Of a stretch of 64,000 bases of DNA, positions 40,749 through 49,583 are shown piece after piece. Origin of the DNA: Acidovorax sp. sic0104 (GTDB lineage Bacteria; Pseudomonadota; Gammaproteobacteria; Burkholderiales; Burkholderiaceae_C); the NCBI RefSeq assembly GCF_019219095.1, contig NZ_JAHUWH010000007.1, positions 62,001 to 126,000 on the forward strand, given 5' to 3'. The notes beneath the pieces were generated by a model. That model was not told where the DNA came from. It saw only the letters and a program-made list of their open reading frames with translations, and searched no databases. Positions within the stretch are counted from its first letter, which is position 1. Every line of letters starts with the position of its first letter. The position numbers and the translations under genes were made by a program.

Positions 40749-41275
40749 AGCCGCACCCCCGCGTCCCGCAGGCGCCGCTCATGCTCAGCCCAAATGGCGA
40801 CTAGGTCAAACTCGAAGGCGGTGAACGCAGTACGCATCTTGTTCGCCCTCAGGAAGGGCGCGATCCTCGGGAACTCGGCTTCGAGGCGGTCAAACCCGTC
40901 CCGCAGCTCGCCCACCGTGGGATGCTTTTGCAAGCTGGCGGGGCTCACGCCATTCGCGAAGAACCGCTTCATCCAGTAGAACCCGACGAACTGGACACAA
41001 AGCCCCACCACGTTCATCCACAGCTGAGTGCCCAGCAGGGTTGCCATCAATCCCGAGGTGATGACCAACAGGTGGCACATGATGAAATTCTTGCGAAGCT
41101 GGAGTACCTGACGAGGGTCGATCCTTTGCCCCCCGGGTATCGCGTGCCCGAAGTAGAAAAGGAACCCGGACCTGCTGCCACACAGGGTGGCCAGGAATCG
41201 TGCAGCAAGCAGCGGAAAAGGCAGGTTTACGGGCTCGGACATGTTGGGAGCGTTCATAGGTCTTTTGGGGGTCAC
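40745..41275 (-). CDS. Two-pass membrane protein, paralogue of the next (176 aa)
   Basis: The GTG at 41275 overlaps the previous stop (GTGA), although an ATG at 41242 (MSEPVNLP) is also possible. Hydrophobic segments near residues 60-100 (MCHLLVITSGLMATLLGTQLWMNVVGLCVQFVGFYW) form a hairpin. It shares RIDPRQVLQLR with RIEPRAMLQLR of the neighbouring gene and the same topology, so the two are duplicated and may form a heteromeric membrane complex. Confidence 0.7.
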   Translation of the reverse strand: MTPKRPMNAPNMSEPVNLPFPLLAARFLATLCGSRSGFLFYFGHAIPGGQRIDPRQVLQLRKNFIMCHLLVITSGLMATLLGTQLWMNVVGLCVQFVGFYWMKRFFANGVSPASLQKHPTVGELRDGFDRLEAEFPRIAPFLRANKMRTAFTAFEFDLVAIWAEHERRLRDAGVRL

Positions 41276-41721
41276 CAACGGTGATCGAATTCGGCGTAGT
41301 CGTGCAGCAGCGCCAGTTCGAACTCGCTACGGCTCAGGAGGATCGAGTTCGCCTCGTAGAAGCCCCGCAATTGGGGAGCATGGAATAGCAGATCCTGAAC
41401 AAAGAACGTCTGCAGGTCGGTGCGCTTGACGTGCATCCTGCGGGGGTAGCAATGGACCAGCAGGCGCACAAAGCCCACTCCGAAAAGCGAACTGGCCAGC
41501 AGCATCACCAGCGTCAAGAACGTCCACTCTGGGAGGGCGAACATCACTGCGATCCCCACGAACCACCCAACGAAGGCCACGACCATGTAGAACGCGCGCA
41601 GCTGGAGCATCGCCCTCGGCTCGATGCGGCGGCCCAGCAGCAGGTCATCCGCGAAGAAAAAGTGAAACGAGTGCGCATCGCCGGACAGGCAGGCTGCGAA
41701 CTGCACGAAAGAGGTTTTCAC
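41272..41721 (-). CDS. Two-pass membrane protein (149 aa)
   Basis: A GTG at 41721 with AGGGA upstream is the best start. Two long hydrophobic stretches (MVVAFVGWFVGIAVMFAL and FLTLVMLLASSLFGVGFVRLL) follow a conserved FFFADDLLLGRRIEPR motif shared with the next gene. The C-terminal half is acidic and soluble. The AAA+ ATPase gene lies just upstream in the same unit, so a membrane-bound ATPase complex is possible, which is inference. Confidence 0.65.
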   Translation of the reverse strand: MKTSFVQFAACLSGDAHSFHFFFADDLLLGRRIEPRAMLQLRAFYMVVAFVGWFVGIAVMFALPEWTFLTLVMLLASSLFGVGFVRLLVHCYPRRMHVKRTDLQTFFVQDLLFHAPQLRGFYEANSILLSRSEFELALLHDYAEFDHRW

Positions 41722-41951
41722 GGGGCGTTCCCTGAGGGGCCCGCCACGGGCAACAGCCCTGCAGGGGTGGGTGGCCCCCATGGAGGCATAAGGTTCAAAG
41801 TACGTTCTCGGTCCATCGTGCCAGCCCTTAATGGGGCTTTTGGCCCCGCTTTCTTTTGTTGGGATTGTCCCACCTGGAGCAGCTGGCGCTGGTCGCCGAA
41901 AGTCCGGTAGATGGGCTAAAGGCAGGTCGGTCGCGCCTTGGGAGATCGGCA

Positions 41952-42335
41952 TCAGGATCGAGGGGCCCGACCTACGCCTTGAGGGGGATAGGGATTGAGG
42001 TTGGCTTGCCCAAGGGCGGAAGGGGGCGAGGCAAGCGCGGCAGCGACGAAGGGCATCGCGTGCAAGCGCTCGATTTCGTCGATGCACCGCTCCAGCGCCA
42101 GCTGCGCCTGGCTTTGAACGAACCTCTGCTTAACCACGTACGCGCAGTAGGGGCTCCTTGGGTTCCGGCTCCGGTGGTCTACGAGCCAGCTGTCGCATTC
42201 GCCCTTGCTTCCGGTGAAGCAATAGGATCCGGTCACCGGATGCTCTACACGCCACTCCTCCTCGCCCCGGCACAGCTGGCGCATGTCCTGAAGCTCCTGC
42301 GCGTCCACTCCCACCGCTGGTTCACGATCAGCCAT
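41952..42335 (-). CDS. Hypothetical protein (127 aa)
   Basis: It overlaps the end of the AAA+ gene by 8 nt. Residues about 25-70 (EEEWRVEHPVTGSYCFTGSKGECDSWLVDHRSRNPRSPYCAYVVKQRF) suggest a compact beta domain; the C-terminus is a helix plus Pro-rich tail. Unknown function, likely working with the ATPase. Confidence 0.65.
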   Translation of the reverse strand: MADREPAVGVDAQELQDMRQLCRGEEEWRVEHPVTGSYCFTGSKGECDSWLVDHRSRNPRSPYCAYVVKQRFVQSQAQLALERCIDEIERLHAMPFVAAALASPPSALGQANLNPYPPQGVGRAPRS

Positions 42336-43998
42336 TGGCGCGCTCCCTGGCCTGCGGATCATTGCCGGCGGCTTCCACCTTGATCGCCCGGAAGTTCGCG
42401 CAGCGACGGAACACGTCAAGCGACAGCTCCCCGCCCTCAGACAAGGACACCCGCAATGCCAGGCGCAACAACATCTTGGCGTCGCGCGGGGGCAGGCTGG
42501 GGAAAGCAGCCACCAGTTGGGCGATCAGTCCCTCGTCCAGTGGCTTACCGAAGTTCTCGCCCAGGGCCTTCCAAACCCGCCCTGCAAGTTCAGGAGACGG
42601 CGGCTCGTATTGAATGACCGCTGCGGCGCGCGACAGGAACGCATCGTCGATGTCGTCCCGATTGGTGGTCATAAAAAGTAGTCCGACCGCGTACTCAGTC
42701 GTGCGCAGAAACTCCGCAACGATGGCGTTCTGGTCGATGTTGTCGGCACGCGTGCGCAAATACACATCGGCCTCATCGATCAGGCCGACACAATTCCAGC
42801 GCTTGATTCGGGCCAGGGTCTCCTTCAGACCGTCATGTATCGCTTGGGGCGACGTTCCCAGGGTACCGGTATGGACAGCGTACAGGGGGCGCCTGATGAC
42901 CTCCGAATAAACCTCGGCGGTGAGCGTTTTGCCCACCCCGGGCGGCCCCTTGATGAGCACGATATTGCCCGCACTCTTACCCTCGATGAAGTCATCAACG
43001 AACACGCCCAGATCGGTAGTCAAAATCCGCAGCAGGTCATGCATCTCCTGCGGCAGGATGAGCTTGTCCTTGAGCCCGGGGTTGTACTCGTAGGGCTTCA
43101 TGAAGTCCGAGTGCACCCACATCGTCTCGTGGGACTTGAGGTCAAAGACCTTCACCAGCGGGTGGATCGGCACTACGCCCCGGAATTCGTCGTCGTTGAA
43201 AAGCGGGCATTCAAGCAGGTGCGCACCAGCAGCGAACTCCTTGGCCGGTTGATCGTGGATCACGCGGCGCCCTACCAGCTCCTCGCCCCGCTCCCATGCA
43301 CGCCCCTCGATCGAGAAACACCGGCCATTCACCCTGAACTGCTCTGCAAACTGATTCCGAACCAAGGCGTCGAACCGATCCATCGTGGATTGATATGCAT
43401 CCCGCAGGGCCTTGGTCTCGATGTGCAGCCCTGCGTTGGCCAGAATCTCCGGCACCGACTTGTGAATCGCATCCTCAGGCCGGAACGTGTGGGTACGATG
43501 CTGCGCCCCGGCCAGAACCCGAGAGCGTCTATCCCCTTCTACACCGAAGGCAACAGTGTTGAGAACCACTTGAGGCTCGCGCTTCTCGTGGCGGCCCGTG
43601 TTGTCGGAGTACGACGCACTCAGCACCAGCTCCGGATACGAGCAGCCATCGGGTCCCTCGACGAAAACCCAGCCATCAATGCGGCCACGCCGCAGGAATG
43701 CAACCAGCATCGGCATAAACGCGCCGAAGCTGGGCACCTTCGCGTCAACATTGCCGACACCGGCCTTGAGGATCGCGTCCACCACCCGCACCGCTTTCTT
43801 GACGCCCGCCGCTTCGCAGTATTCGCGCAGTTCCCGAAGCTCTTCATCCTCGAACTGGACAAGATCCAGCACTACCTCGGCGTCCTCGTTGTCACCGCCC
43901 CTCCTGCTTTTCGTTTCAAAAATGGCTTTTCGGATCAGGGGGCTGCGGATGGACTCCAAGGCGGGGAGAAAGACGCCGAGCGTGGTTACGAGAGACAT
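42328..43998 (-). CDS. AAA+ ATPase (556 aa)
   Basis: A single C-terminal AAA+ module: Walker A GPPGVGKT (351-358), Walker B VGLIDEAD (404-411), sensor 1 MTTNRDD (about 445-451) and an arginine in SRAAAV. It resembles bacterial proteins of the FtsH/MoxR-like classical AAA group that load or remodel partners. The N-terminal 330 residues are specific and beta-rich (VPSFGAFMPMLVAFLRRGRIDGWVF) and probably bind the substrate. AAGG lies before the ATG at 43998. Small genes upstream and membrane proteins downstream suggest a multi-subunit complex. Confidence 0.85.
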   Translation of the reverse strand: MSLVTTLGVFLPALESIRSPLIRKAIFETKSRRGGDNEDAEVVLDLVQFEDEELRELREYCEAAGVKKAVRVVDAILKAGVGNVDAKVPSFGAFMPMLVAFLRRGRIDGWVFVEGPDGCSYPELVLSASYSDNTGRHEKREPQVVLNTVAFGVEGDRRSRVLAGAQHRTHTFRPEDAIHKSVPEILANAGLHIETKALRDAYQSTMDRFDALVRNQFAEQFRVNGRCFSIEGRAWERGEELVGRRVIHDQPAKEFAAGAHLLECPLFNDDEFRGVVPIHPLVKVFDLKSHETMWVHSDFMKPYEYNPGLKDKLILPQEMHDLLRILTTDLGVFVDDFIEGKSAGNIVLIKGPPGVGKTLTAEVYSEVIRRPLYAVHTGTLGTSPQAIHDGLKETLARIKRWNCVGLIDEADVYLRTRADNIDQNAIVAEFLRTTEYAVGLLFMTTNRDDIDDAFLSRAAAVIQYEPPSPELAGRVWKALGENFGKPLDEGLIAQLVAAFPSLPPRDAKMLLRLALRVSLSEGGELSLDVFRRCANFRAIKVEAAGNDPQARERANG

Positions 43999-44091
43999 GG
44001 AATCGCCTTCAGGGGTGCGTTGAGGGGGGTGAGTCGAGAGCAGCGTGGATGCCGCCGTCTGTGGCAGGCCAGGATCGCGCAGCAGGGAGCT

Positions 44092-44613
44092 TCAGTGAAC
44101 GTCGCTCTGCTCCGGCTCCGGCGCGGCCTCTGAGTCGGTTTCGCGCTGTGGGTTGCCGGCACCTCCAAACAGCGCGATCACCTGCCCCCCACGCGGCTGC
44201 GCGGGAGGGGGCGCGCTCGCCACCAGATCGGGGAAGCGGCTGGGGTAGTGCGTGACCATGAACTGGGCTAGACGAGCTTCCCGCCATTGCTCCAGGCTCA
44301 CAGGCCCAGCGTGAAACTTCGTGTAGGGCCCGCCCTCGCCGGCCTGCATGCCGACCCAGTGGAGGTGCTGCTCATAGAACTCCTCTTTGGCCATTTCGGT
44401 CCGAGGGCCGGTGATGATGCAGGCTTCTTCGTAGGTCTTGCGCTGAGCGCCCCACACCTCGGCGATTTCCGCACTGCCAGCGATGTCCGAGAGATGCTTC
44501 CAAGCGGCGTCAATGGATCGGGCGGCGATCATGTAGTCCTGATAGAGGACCCGGGGAAGCTCGTGACTTTCCGCCTCGACAGGAGACACAGTGAAGAAAT
44601 GGAAGAATTGCAT
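44092..44613 (-). CDS. Hypothetical protein (173 aa)
   Basis: First gene downstream of a good promoter (44644-44672), with AGGTGA before the ATG. The N-terminal 120 residues are helical (RSIDAAWKHLSDIAGSAEIAEVWGAQRKTYEEACI); the C-terminus is Pro/Glu-rich and probably disordered. It lies 93 bp upstream of the AAA+ gene. The function is unknown. Confidence 0.7.
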   Translation of the reverse strand: MQFFHFFTVSPVEAESHELPRVLYQDYMIAARSIDAAWKHLSDIAGSAEIAEVWGAQRKTYEEACIITGPRTEMAKEEFYEQHLHWVGMQAGEGGPYTKFHAGPVSLEQWREARLAQFMVTHYPSRFPDLVASAPPPAQPRGGQVIALFGGAGNPQRETDSEAAPEPEQSDVH

Positions 44614-44643
44614 GGATTCACCTACTTTCCCGAGTATGAGTCG

Positions 44644-44672
44644 ATGATAACTTTGCCCCCTTCAAATGGCAA
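44644..44672 (-). promoter_or_regulatory. Sigma-70-type promoter for the AAA+ operon
   Basis: On the minus strand TTGCCA (complement of 44667-44672) is followed by 17 bp and TATCAT (complement of 44644-44649), close to the -35/-10 consensus. It would start transcription about 25 nt before the gene at 44613. Confidence 0.6.
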
Positions 44673-44765
44673 CCACGAATGCCGACTATTCATCTAACAA
44701 CACACAAAACCAATGTACTGAATGAACCACCCGCCAGCATGCGCCGGTAGGACTCCGGTTCGCAA

Positions 44766-47700
44766 CTAGCCTCGCAGCACGAACACACGCTCAACCCCCT
44801 GTGGTGGCTGCGGCGCGTCCGGCAGGTCACATGCGCCAGCAAGGGTGGCGTTCTTGGTTGTCCTGGCGATGTACTGCAAGGCCTCTTCCCGGTTCAGATG
44901 CGTTTGGCCCCAGGTGGACATCCCGAAGTTGGTACCAAACATGTCCACCGCATGTTTTGGGAACTCGAACCCTGCTGGCGCCAGGTCGTACCACTCCAGG
45001 TAACGCGAGTCCTGCGGGGACTCGCGACCCTTGGGCTTCGTGAAGCGGATATGCATCGCCTGGTGTGGCGCGTAGTTCTCCGCCTGCTTGAATCCCATCA
45101 CGGCGTCGATAGCAGCGCCCTCGGACTCCAGCAACGCTGTCGGCGCCCATGCCGTGATTCGGGGCCCGTAGTTCTGCAACCACGGCCGGAACCAATCCGA
45201 CATCAAATGGCTTATGGGGCGATATGAGGCATCTTCCAGGTGCTTCAGTTGATCTGCCTTCACATAGCCCCCTGCTGGCCCCTTGAGGGCGTCCACGCCT
45301 ATCTCGGCGAGGGTCCAGCCGCCTTGTTGTTGGGCGGTGGTGTCCCACAATCGTGCGGCCCATCCCGTCGATCCTACTGCGCGCCGCACGCGGCGACCGA
45401 CATCCTGCATGGCCTGAGCGGCGGAGTTCTCCACGAGCCTCGCTATGAGTCGGCTTGGCTCGCGGTGGGCAAGGCATAGATAGGTCAGAGGTCCCGCCTT
45501 GCCACGCCGGAAGACAGCAATCGGGAACGCCAGGGCCGGTGCTGGCACACGATCCCCACGCAGCTTGGTGCTCGCATGGAACGCGTCGGCCAGTTCCTCA
45601 ACCATTTCCACGGCCTGGGTTTCATTGGGGGCGTCCAGGTACCTCCCCACATTGGCCTCCCACCGCTCTATGCGACCCAGAATCTCCCTCTTGCGCTCGT
45701 AGCTGAGAAACGTGGATGCCGTTGGCCAATCCTTGACTCCCTCCCACTCCTGCACTACGGTCTCTGCAGCTGACTTCACCGGCAGCAACGCCCAGCGGCG
45801 CGACACCTCGAACAGCGCGGACTTGGTACGCCCCAACGTAATGCGGTGAACCCAGGCATGGGGCTCCAACCGGTCATCCCGCTCCTTGGCCAGGGGCGTG
45901 GCATAGATCACCGGCTTGGCCTTGCCCGACAACACCAACCGCAAGGGCTCAAGGCCCATCCCTCGGATGAACTCCCCGGCTTGGGCCGCCTGGGCAACGC
46001 CGTCACCCGCGAGCGCGAACATCTGATCGAGAAGGCGGCTCCACTCGGGAGCCGATGCGGCCTCTGGCGTGGGGAGGTCCTGGCCTCGATGCGCCGCACG
46101 CCACGCGGTGACGGCGCGCTGGACAAGGCCATCCCGCTCCTCGGGCTGACCGATGCCACCTGAATCAAGCGCCGCGCGAAGGGCCCTGCGGGACGGCAGT
46201 TCGGCCTCGCGCTCCGCCAACACCAGCTTCAATGCGCGCTTGAAGAACCGCAGGTACTCCAGATGGCTGGTGCTGCGGGTGTTCCGATGATGGATGAACC
46301 AATGCAGCTCCTGCGGATCGACCGCATCAAGTACCAGAAACGGCAACTGGACGTAGTGGTAGTAGCCGTTCGAGAACGCTGAGACGCGGACCGCGCTTGT
46401 GAATTCGCGATCGGATCTCATAGAGTTGGCCCGAACCCGCACGTCCACGCAGACATCGGCTCCTTTCTTGTAGGCCACCTTGCACTCCATGGGCTCAATG
46501 GCGGTCGCGCGCACATTGAAGCCTTTGCCCACATCGCTGTAGCTGTTCTTGGCGATGCCGGGGGCAGTTCTTGGATTGATGAGCCCCTCCCAGTGGCAGA
46601 GCACTCGGGAGCCTGGCCGCAGGTAAGAGTTCTGCTCGGCGATCCAGTCTTTGAGGAGGGGCGACTTTGCCCCTCCAGCCACCATCATCCGGCCATCGTC
46701 GTCGTGGAGGAACCGCAACCATTTGTCCTGGAACCGCTGCGAGACAAAGCCCAGGGTTTCGCCCTCGTCGTGAAAGTGCCCGAAAAGCTTGAGCCGGTGG
46801 TCCAGGCCAGCCGCCAGGATCAGGAAGCGCTTGTAGTGCTGGGCTTGCAGCTCGAACGCCCGCAGCTTGTCTGTGAAGGCGACATCCTCGAAGCGGATCT
46901 TCGTGCCGTCGATGCCGCGAAACACATTGGCGGCCTCATCGGTCGTGGGGAACAGTCGTTCCGCCGCCAGATGGCTTTCCACGGGAGAGAGCACGCAGTG
47001 GATGTTCTCTCCATCGCGCACCATCAGGTAGACCTTCGAGTTCTCCCGGTTCCGGATCATGTTCACGAAGGCATCGCCGTAGTTGATGTGGCGGGCCGTG
47101 GTCACCGCTACAAGCACACATCGCTGGGTGGGGAAGAACTGCTCCACCAGGTCTGGCTCGGAGCGCAGCGCTTCGAAAAAGCGGTTTTGGTCCTCGAAAT
47201 CGAACCACTCGTCGATGTCGGTGTAGACCGCAAGCTCGTGTTCGACCACGCGCTTGGCTTGCACCACAGTCAATGGCACATCGGCGGGTGCACACCGTCC
47301 CTTGCAGACAGTGTGAACCTCGACGTTCGTCCCAAGGTAGAGGTCCAGAGAGGCAATGCCATCTACGATTCCTTGCACGTAGGCTCGAACCTCTTCAGTC
47401 CCGGCGAGCGCCTGGGCCCCCCGCTCCTCGAAGTAGGGTGCGAGCTTGCTCAGCTCCTCGGCGATGGCCGCTGATTTGGATTGAATCCACTGGGCCTTGA
47501 TCGTGGCCACTTTCAGTTCGTGCCCAGCCGCCTCCCGCATGGCGTGCACCTTGGACTCCGTGAGACCGCTCTCAATGGCGTTGGCCAGGGTGCCCGTTGC
47601 CATCGTGACGATCTGCGGATCCACGGGCTGCAGCGGCGCCGGCAGCATCCTGTCGCCCGCCTCTGATGCTCGGAGATCTTCCGAACTACCGCCGTTCGGC

Positions 47701-48230
47701 TGGCCCGCATCCGTTTGAGCAGGTTTTGAATGGCCTGGTGTGCCTGCTGCTGCAGCTGCCTGCGCGTCACGCAATCCCTGGTCAACCACAGCATTCATGA
47801 GCGCCGGGTTGGCTTGGGTCTCAGCGATAAGCCCCTGAAGCTCCATGATGGTGGTGTTGATCTGCGCGATTTCCCTCTCACGGACCGCCTCATGGTCGGG
47901 CTCGTACGCGAAGCAATCCAGGAAGTCTTTCAGGAGGAATCGGTGCTCCAGAAAGCGGTGGTAGCCCCGCTGCTTGTTTCCCTCGCCGTCCACCCATTCC
48001 AGGGTGCGGCCTCGCCGATAGTCGCTCGGGTGAGGCCGCAGCACGATCGTGTGCGGTGCGTCATCGGCCAAGCGGATGGAGATGATCAGAAGAACAGCAT
48101 CGCGGGCGATGCCCTCCTCAGGGATCGCGCGGTTCGAGCGCCAATACTGGCCCGCCTGCAGGGACTGGAATCGGGCAAGACGCTCGATGTTCTCGCCACC
48201 GGGCTCCACTGCTGCGATCTCCCGGCTCAT
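44766..48230 (-). CDS. Very large hypothetical protein (1154 aa)
   Basis: The largest gene of the window and without any domain I recognise. A coiled-coil-like stretch lies at about residues 125-170 (EIAQINTTIMELQGLIAETQ). A Cys-containing motif, VCKGRCAPAD, is near residue 310, and aromatic-rich blocks follow. There is no Walker A, no signal peptide and no clear membrane helix. It overlaps the 103-aa gene upstream by 4 nt. The AAA+ ATPase operon begins 150 bp downstream behind its own promoter, so the genes may work together but can be controlled separately. Confidence 0.8.
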   Translation of the reverse strand: MSREIAAVEPGGENIERLARFQSLQAGQYWRSNRAIPEEGIARDAVLLIISIRLADDAPHTIVLRPHPSDYRRGRTLEWVDGEGNKQRGYHRFLEHRFLLKDFLDCFAYEPDHEAVREREIAQINTTIMELQGLIAETQANPALMNAVVDQGLRDAQAAAAAGTPGHSKPAQTDAGQPNGGSSEDLRASEAGDRMLPAPLQPVDPQIVTMATGTLANAIESGLTESKVHAMREAAGHELKVATIKAQWIQSKSAAIAEELSKLAPYFEERGAQALAGTEEVRAYVQGIVDGIASLDLYLGTNVEVHTVCKGRCAPADVPLTVVQAKRVVEHELAVYTDIDEWFDFEDQNRFFEALRSEPDLVEQFFPTQRCVLVAVTTARHINYGDAFVNMIRNRENSKVYLMVRDGENIHCVLSPVESHLAAERLFPTTDEAANVFRGIDGTKIRFEDVAFTDKLRAFELQAQHYKRFLILAAGLDHRLKLFGHFHDEGETLGFVSQRFQDKWLRFLHDDDGRMMVAGGAKSPLLKDWIAEQNSYLRPGSRVLCHWEGLINPRTAPGIAKNSYSDVGKGFNVRATAIEPMECKVAYKKGADVCVDVRVRANSMRSDREFTSAVRVSAFSNGYYHYVQLPFLVLDAVDPQELHWFIHHRNTRSTSHLEYLRFFKRALKLVLAEREAELPSRRALRAALDSGGIGQPEERDGLVQRAVTAWRAAHRGQDLPTPEAASAPEWSRLLDQMFALAGDGVAQAAQAGEFIRGMGLEPLRLVLSGKAKPVIYATPLAKERDDRLEPHAWVHRITLGRTKSALFEVSRRWALLPVKSAAETVVQEWEGVKDWPTASTFLSYERKREILGRIERWEANVGRYLDAPNETQAVEMVEELADAFHASTKLRGDRVPAPALAFPIAVFRRGKAGPLTYLCLAHREPSRLIARLVENSAAQAMQDVGRRVRRAVGSTGWAARLWDTTAQQQGGWTLAEIGVDALKGPAGGYVKADQLKHLEDASYRPISHLMSDWFRPWLQNYGPRITAWAPTALLESEGAAIDAVMGFKQAENYAPHQAMHIRFTKPKGRESPQDSRYLEWYDLAPAGFEFPKHAVDMFGTNFGMSTWGQTHLNREEALQYIARTTKNATLAGACDLPDAPQPPQGVERVFVLRG

Positions 48231-48538
48231 ACGGCCGCCTCGGCGATGAGTTCCGTCAGGACTTCCGCGACCAGGCGGGTGGCCAGCACTTCCCGGCGCA
48301 GTTCATCGGCGGGCTCAGTGGCGAGCGCATTCCGATAGACATAGCGCGGCGAAGTGAAGGCCGTCGTAGGGCCCCTTCCGAACCCCTGCATAGAGCCGCC
48401 TGGGATCTCCTCGGGCGCGTCCAGGCATCCTGACCCGAGGAAGCCAAGGGCCATATCGGGGCAGGCGGCGAAGTGCGGCTCAGACAGACGACTCCAGGCT
48501 CGGCTGGTGCGCTGCGCGTAGATGAAATTCGTGCACAT
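48227..48538 (-). CDS. Hypothetical protein (103 aa)
   Basis: A soluble protein with a C-terminal helix (ADELRREVLATRLVAEVLTELIAEA). It ends in an ATGA overlap with the 1154-aa gene and so is probably made together with it, perhaps as a small partner. No motif is recognised. Confidence 0.65.
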   Translation of the reverse strand: MCTNFIYAQRTSRAWSRLSEPHFAACPDMALGFLGSGCLDAPEEIPGGSMQGFGRGPTTAFTSPRYVYRNALATEPADELRREVLATRLVAEVLTELIAEAAV

Positions 48539-48595
48539 AGGCTGTGGTTTCGGAAGGGGATGGGGGCGTTCGTTGGCTGTTCCTAAGCGATGCAG

Positions 48596-48838
48596 TCACT
48601 CTACCGAGAAATCGAAAAGAAGTACACCGCCAATCACGATTATTATCCCCATAGAAACACATCGATCGGCCCAGGTTTCATAAGGCTTTGCGGCCTCTGG
48701 CCCTCTCTGTACGTGGGACGAAATCTGCACCCGGAGGGTGGTCGAGCGCTGGGCGGGTTGGAATTTGAATGAATACCCGATCACGCCCTCACGCGGTGAT
48801 GGAAGGGGCAAGACAACAGGCCCCGTGACGGTCGGCAC
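48596..48838 (-). CDS. Small C-tail-anchored membrane protein (80 aa)
   Basis: The last 20 residues include one hydrophobic helix (MGIIIVIGGVLLFDF), predicting a tail-anchored protein. The start would be a GTG at 48838 without a clear binding site, 24 bp after the stop of the previous gene. Moderate confidence that it is expressed. Confidence 0.45.
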   Translation of the reverse strand: MPTVTGPVVLPLPSPREGVIGYSFKFQPAQRSTTLRVQISSHVQRGPEAAKPYETWADRCVSMGIIIVIGGVLLFDFSVE

Positions 48839-48862
48839 CGGTTCAGGGGAAGCACCGAGCGC

Positions 48863-49513
48863 CTACTCGGCCTGCAGCGCCTCTGTCAGCAAATCTTCCA
48901 GACGCTGAGCTAGCCAAGCGCTCTCACCATCGTTGAATGAGGGCCAAGGGATCAAAGGCTTTGTCGTCATTCGGCCAAGCACCATTGCGTGAGGGCAGCG
49001 GTACACGGCCGGGGACGCGTGCACGTCTCGCACGGCGAGCATGTCCGACGCGCAGATAGGGCCGCCCCCACCTGCGGCCTCCTCTTTCAGGAACCCGTAC
49101 TGGAGCCGCCCTGCGTTCGGCGCATCCCAGTAAAACGCCTCGTGCTTGAGGGCGACGATTCCCATGTAAATGCTGAGCGCAAGGCCCAGCACGTTGGCCC
49201 CAACCACCCAAAAGCCGATCACCGGCTGCTGCCGTAGGCGAAACAGCCCAACGCTATAGGCCACCAGCCCCAGCGCGGCCCCTGCAGCGGTAATCCAGCC
49301 GTACATCGAGTTAAGCCCTAGGCGCAGCAAATAGGCGCCAGGACCCACGATCGTGAGAATTTCGTAGAACAGGGGTGACACCATCAGACCAAGCGAAATG
49401 GTCACCGCGCGATCAGCGGTCCACGCACGCCATGTCGATGGGCTCGACCGGCGCTGGCGCAAGGCACAGATGTACAGGAGCCCTGCGAGGTTGATGGCAA
49501 TGAGGTAGAGCAT
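48863..49513 (-). CDS. Multi-pass membrane protein (216 aa)
   Basis: From the ATG at 49513 the protein has four to five hydrophobic segments (LYLIAINLAGLLYICAL, AVTISLGLMVSPLFYEILTIV, ITAAGAALGLVAYSVGLF, VIGFWVVGANVLGLALSIYMGIVAL) and a soluble C-terminal tail of about 90 aa. The upstream extension of the frame is not membrane-like and is probably not translated. The function is unknown. Confidence 0.7.
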   Translation of the reverse strand: MLYLIAINLAGLLYICALRQRRSSPSTWRAWTADRAVTISLGLMVSPLFYEILTIVGPGAYLLRLGLNSMYGWITAAGAALGLVAYSVGLFRLRQQPVIGFWVVGANVLGLALSIYMGIVALKHEAFYWDAPNAGRLQYGFLKEEAAGGGGPICASDMLAVRDVHASPAVYRCPHAMVLGRMTTKPLIPWPSFNDGESAWLAQRLEDLLTEALQAE

Positions 49514-49583
49514 TGAGTTTGCTGCGGCTAAGTGGTCCTGTAGGCCACGGCGCAAATGGAGCGTCTTGGCAGCGGTGCGGTGT

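Noticed and set aside
42835-44133. 432-codon plus-strand ORF
   Set aside because: It lies opposite the AAA+ ATPase gene, which has Walker motifs; the plus-strand product shows no domain or binding site.
46593-47474. 293-codon plus-strand ORF
   Set aside because: Mirror frame within the 1154-aa gene.
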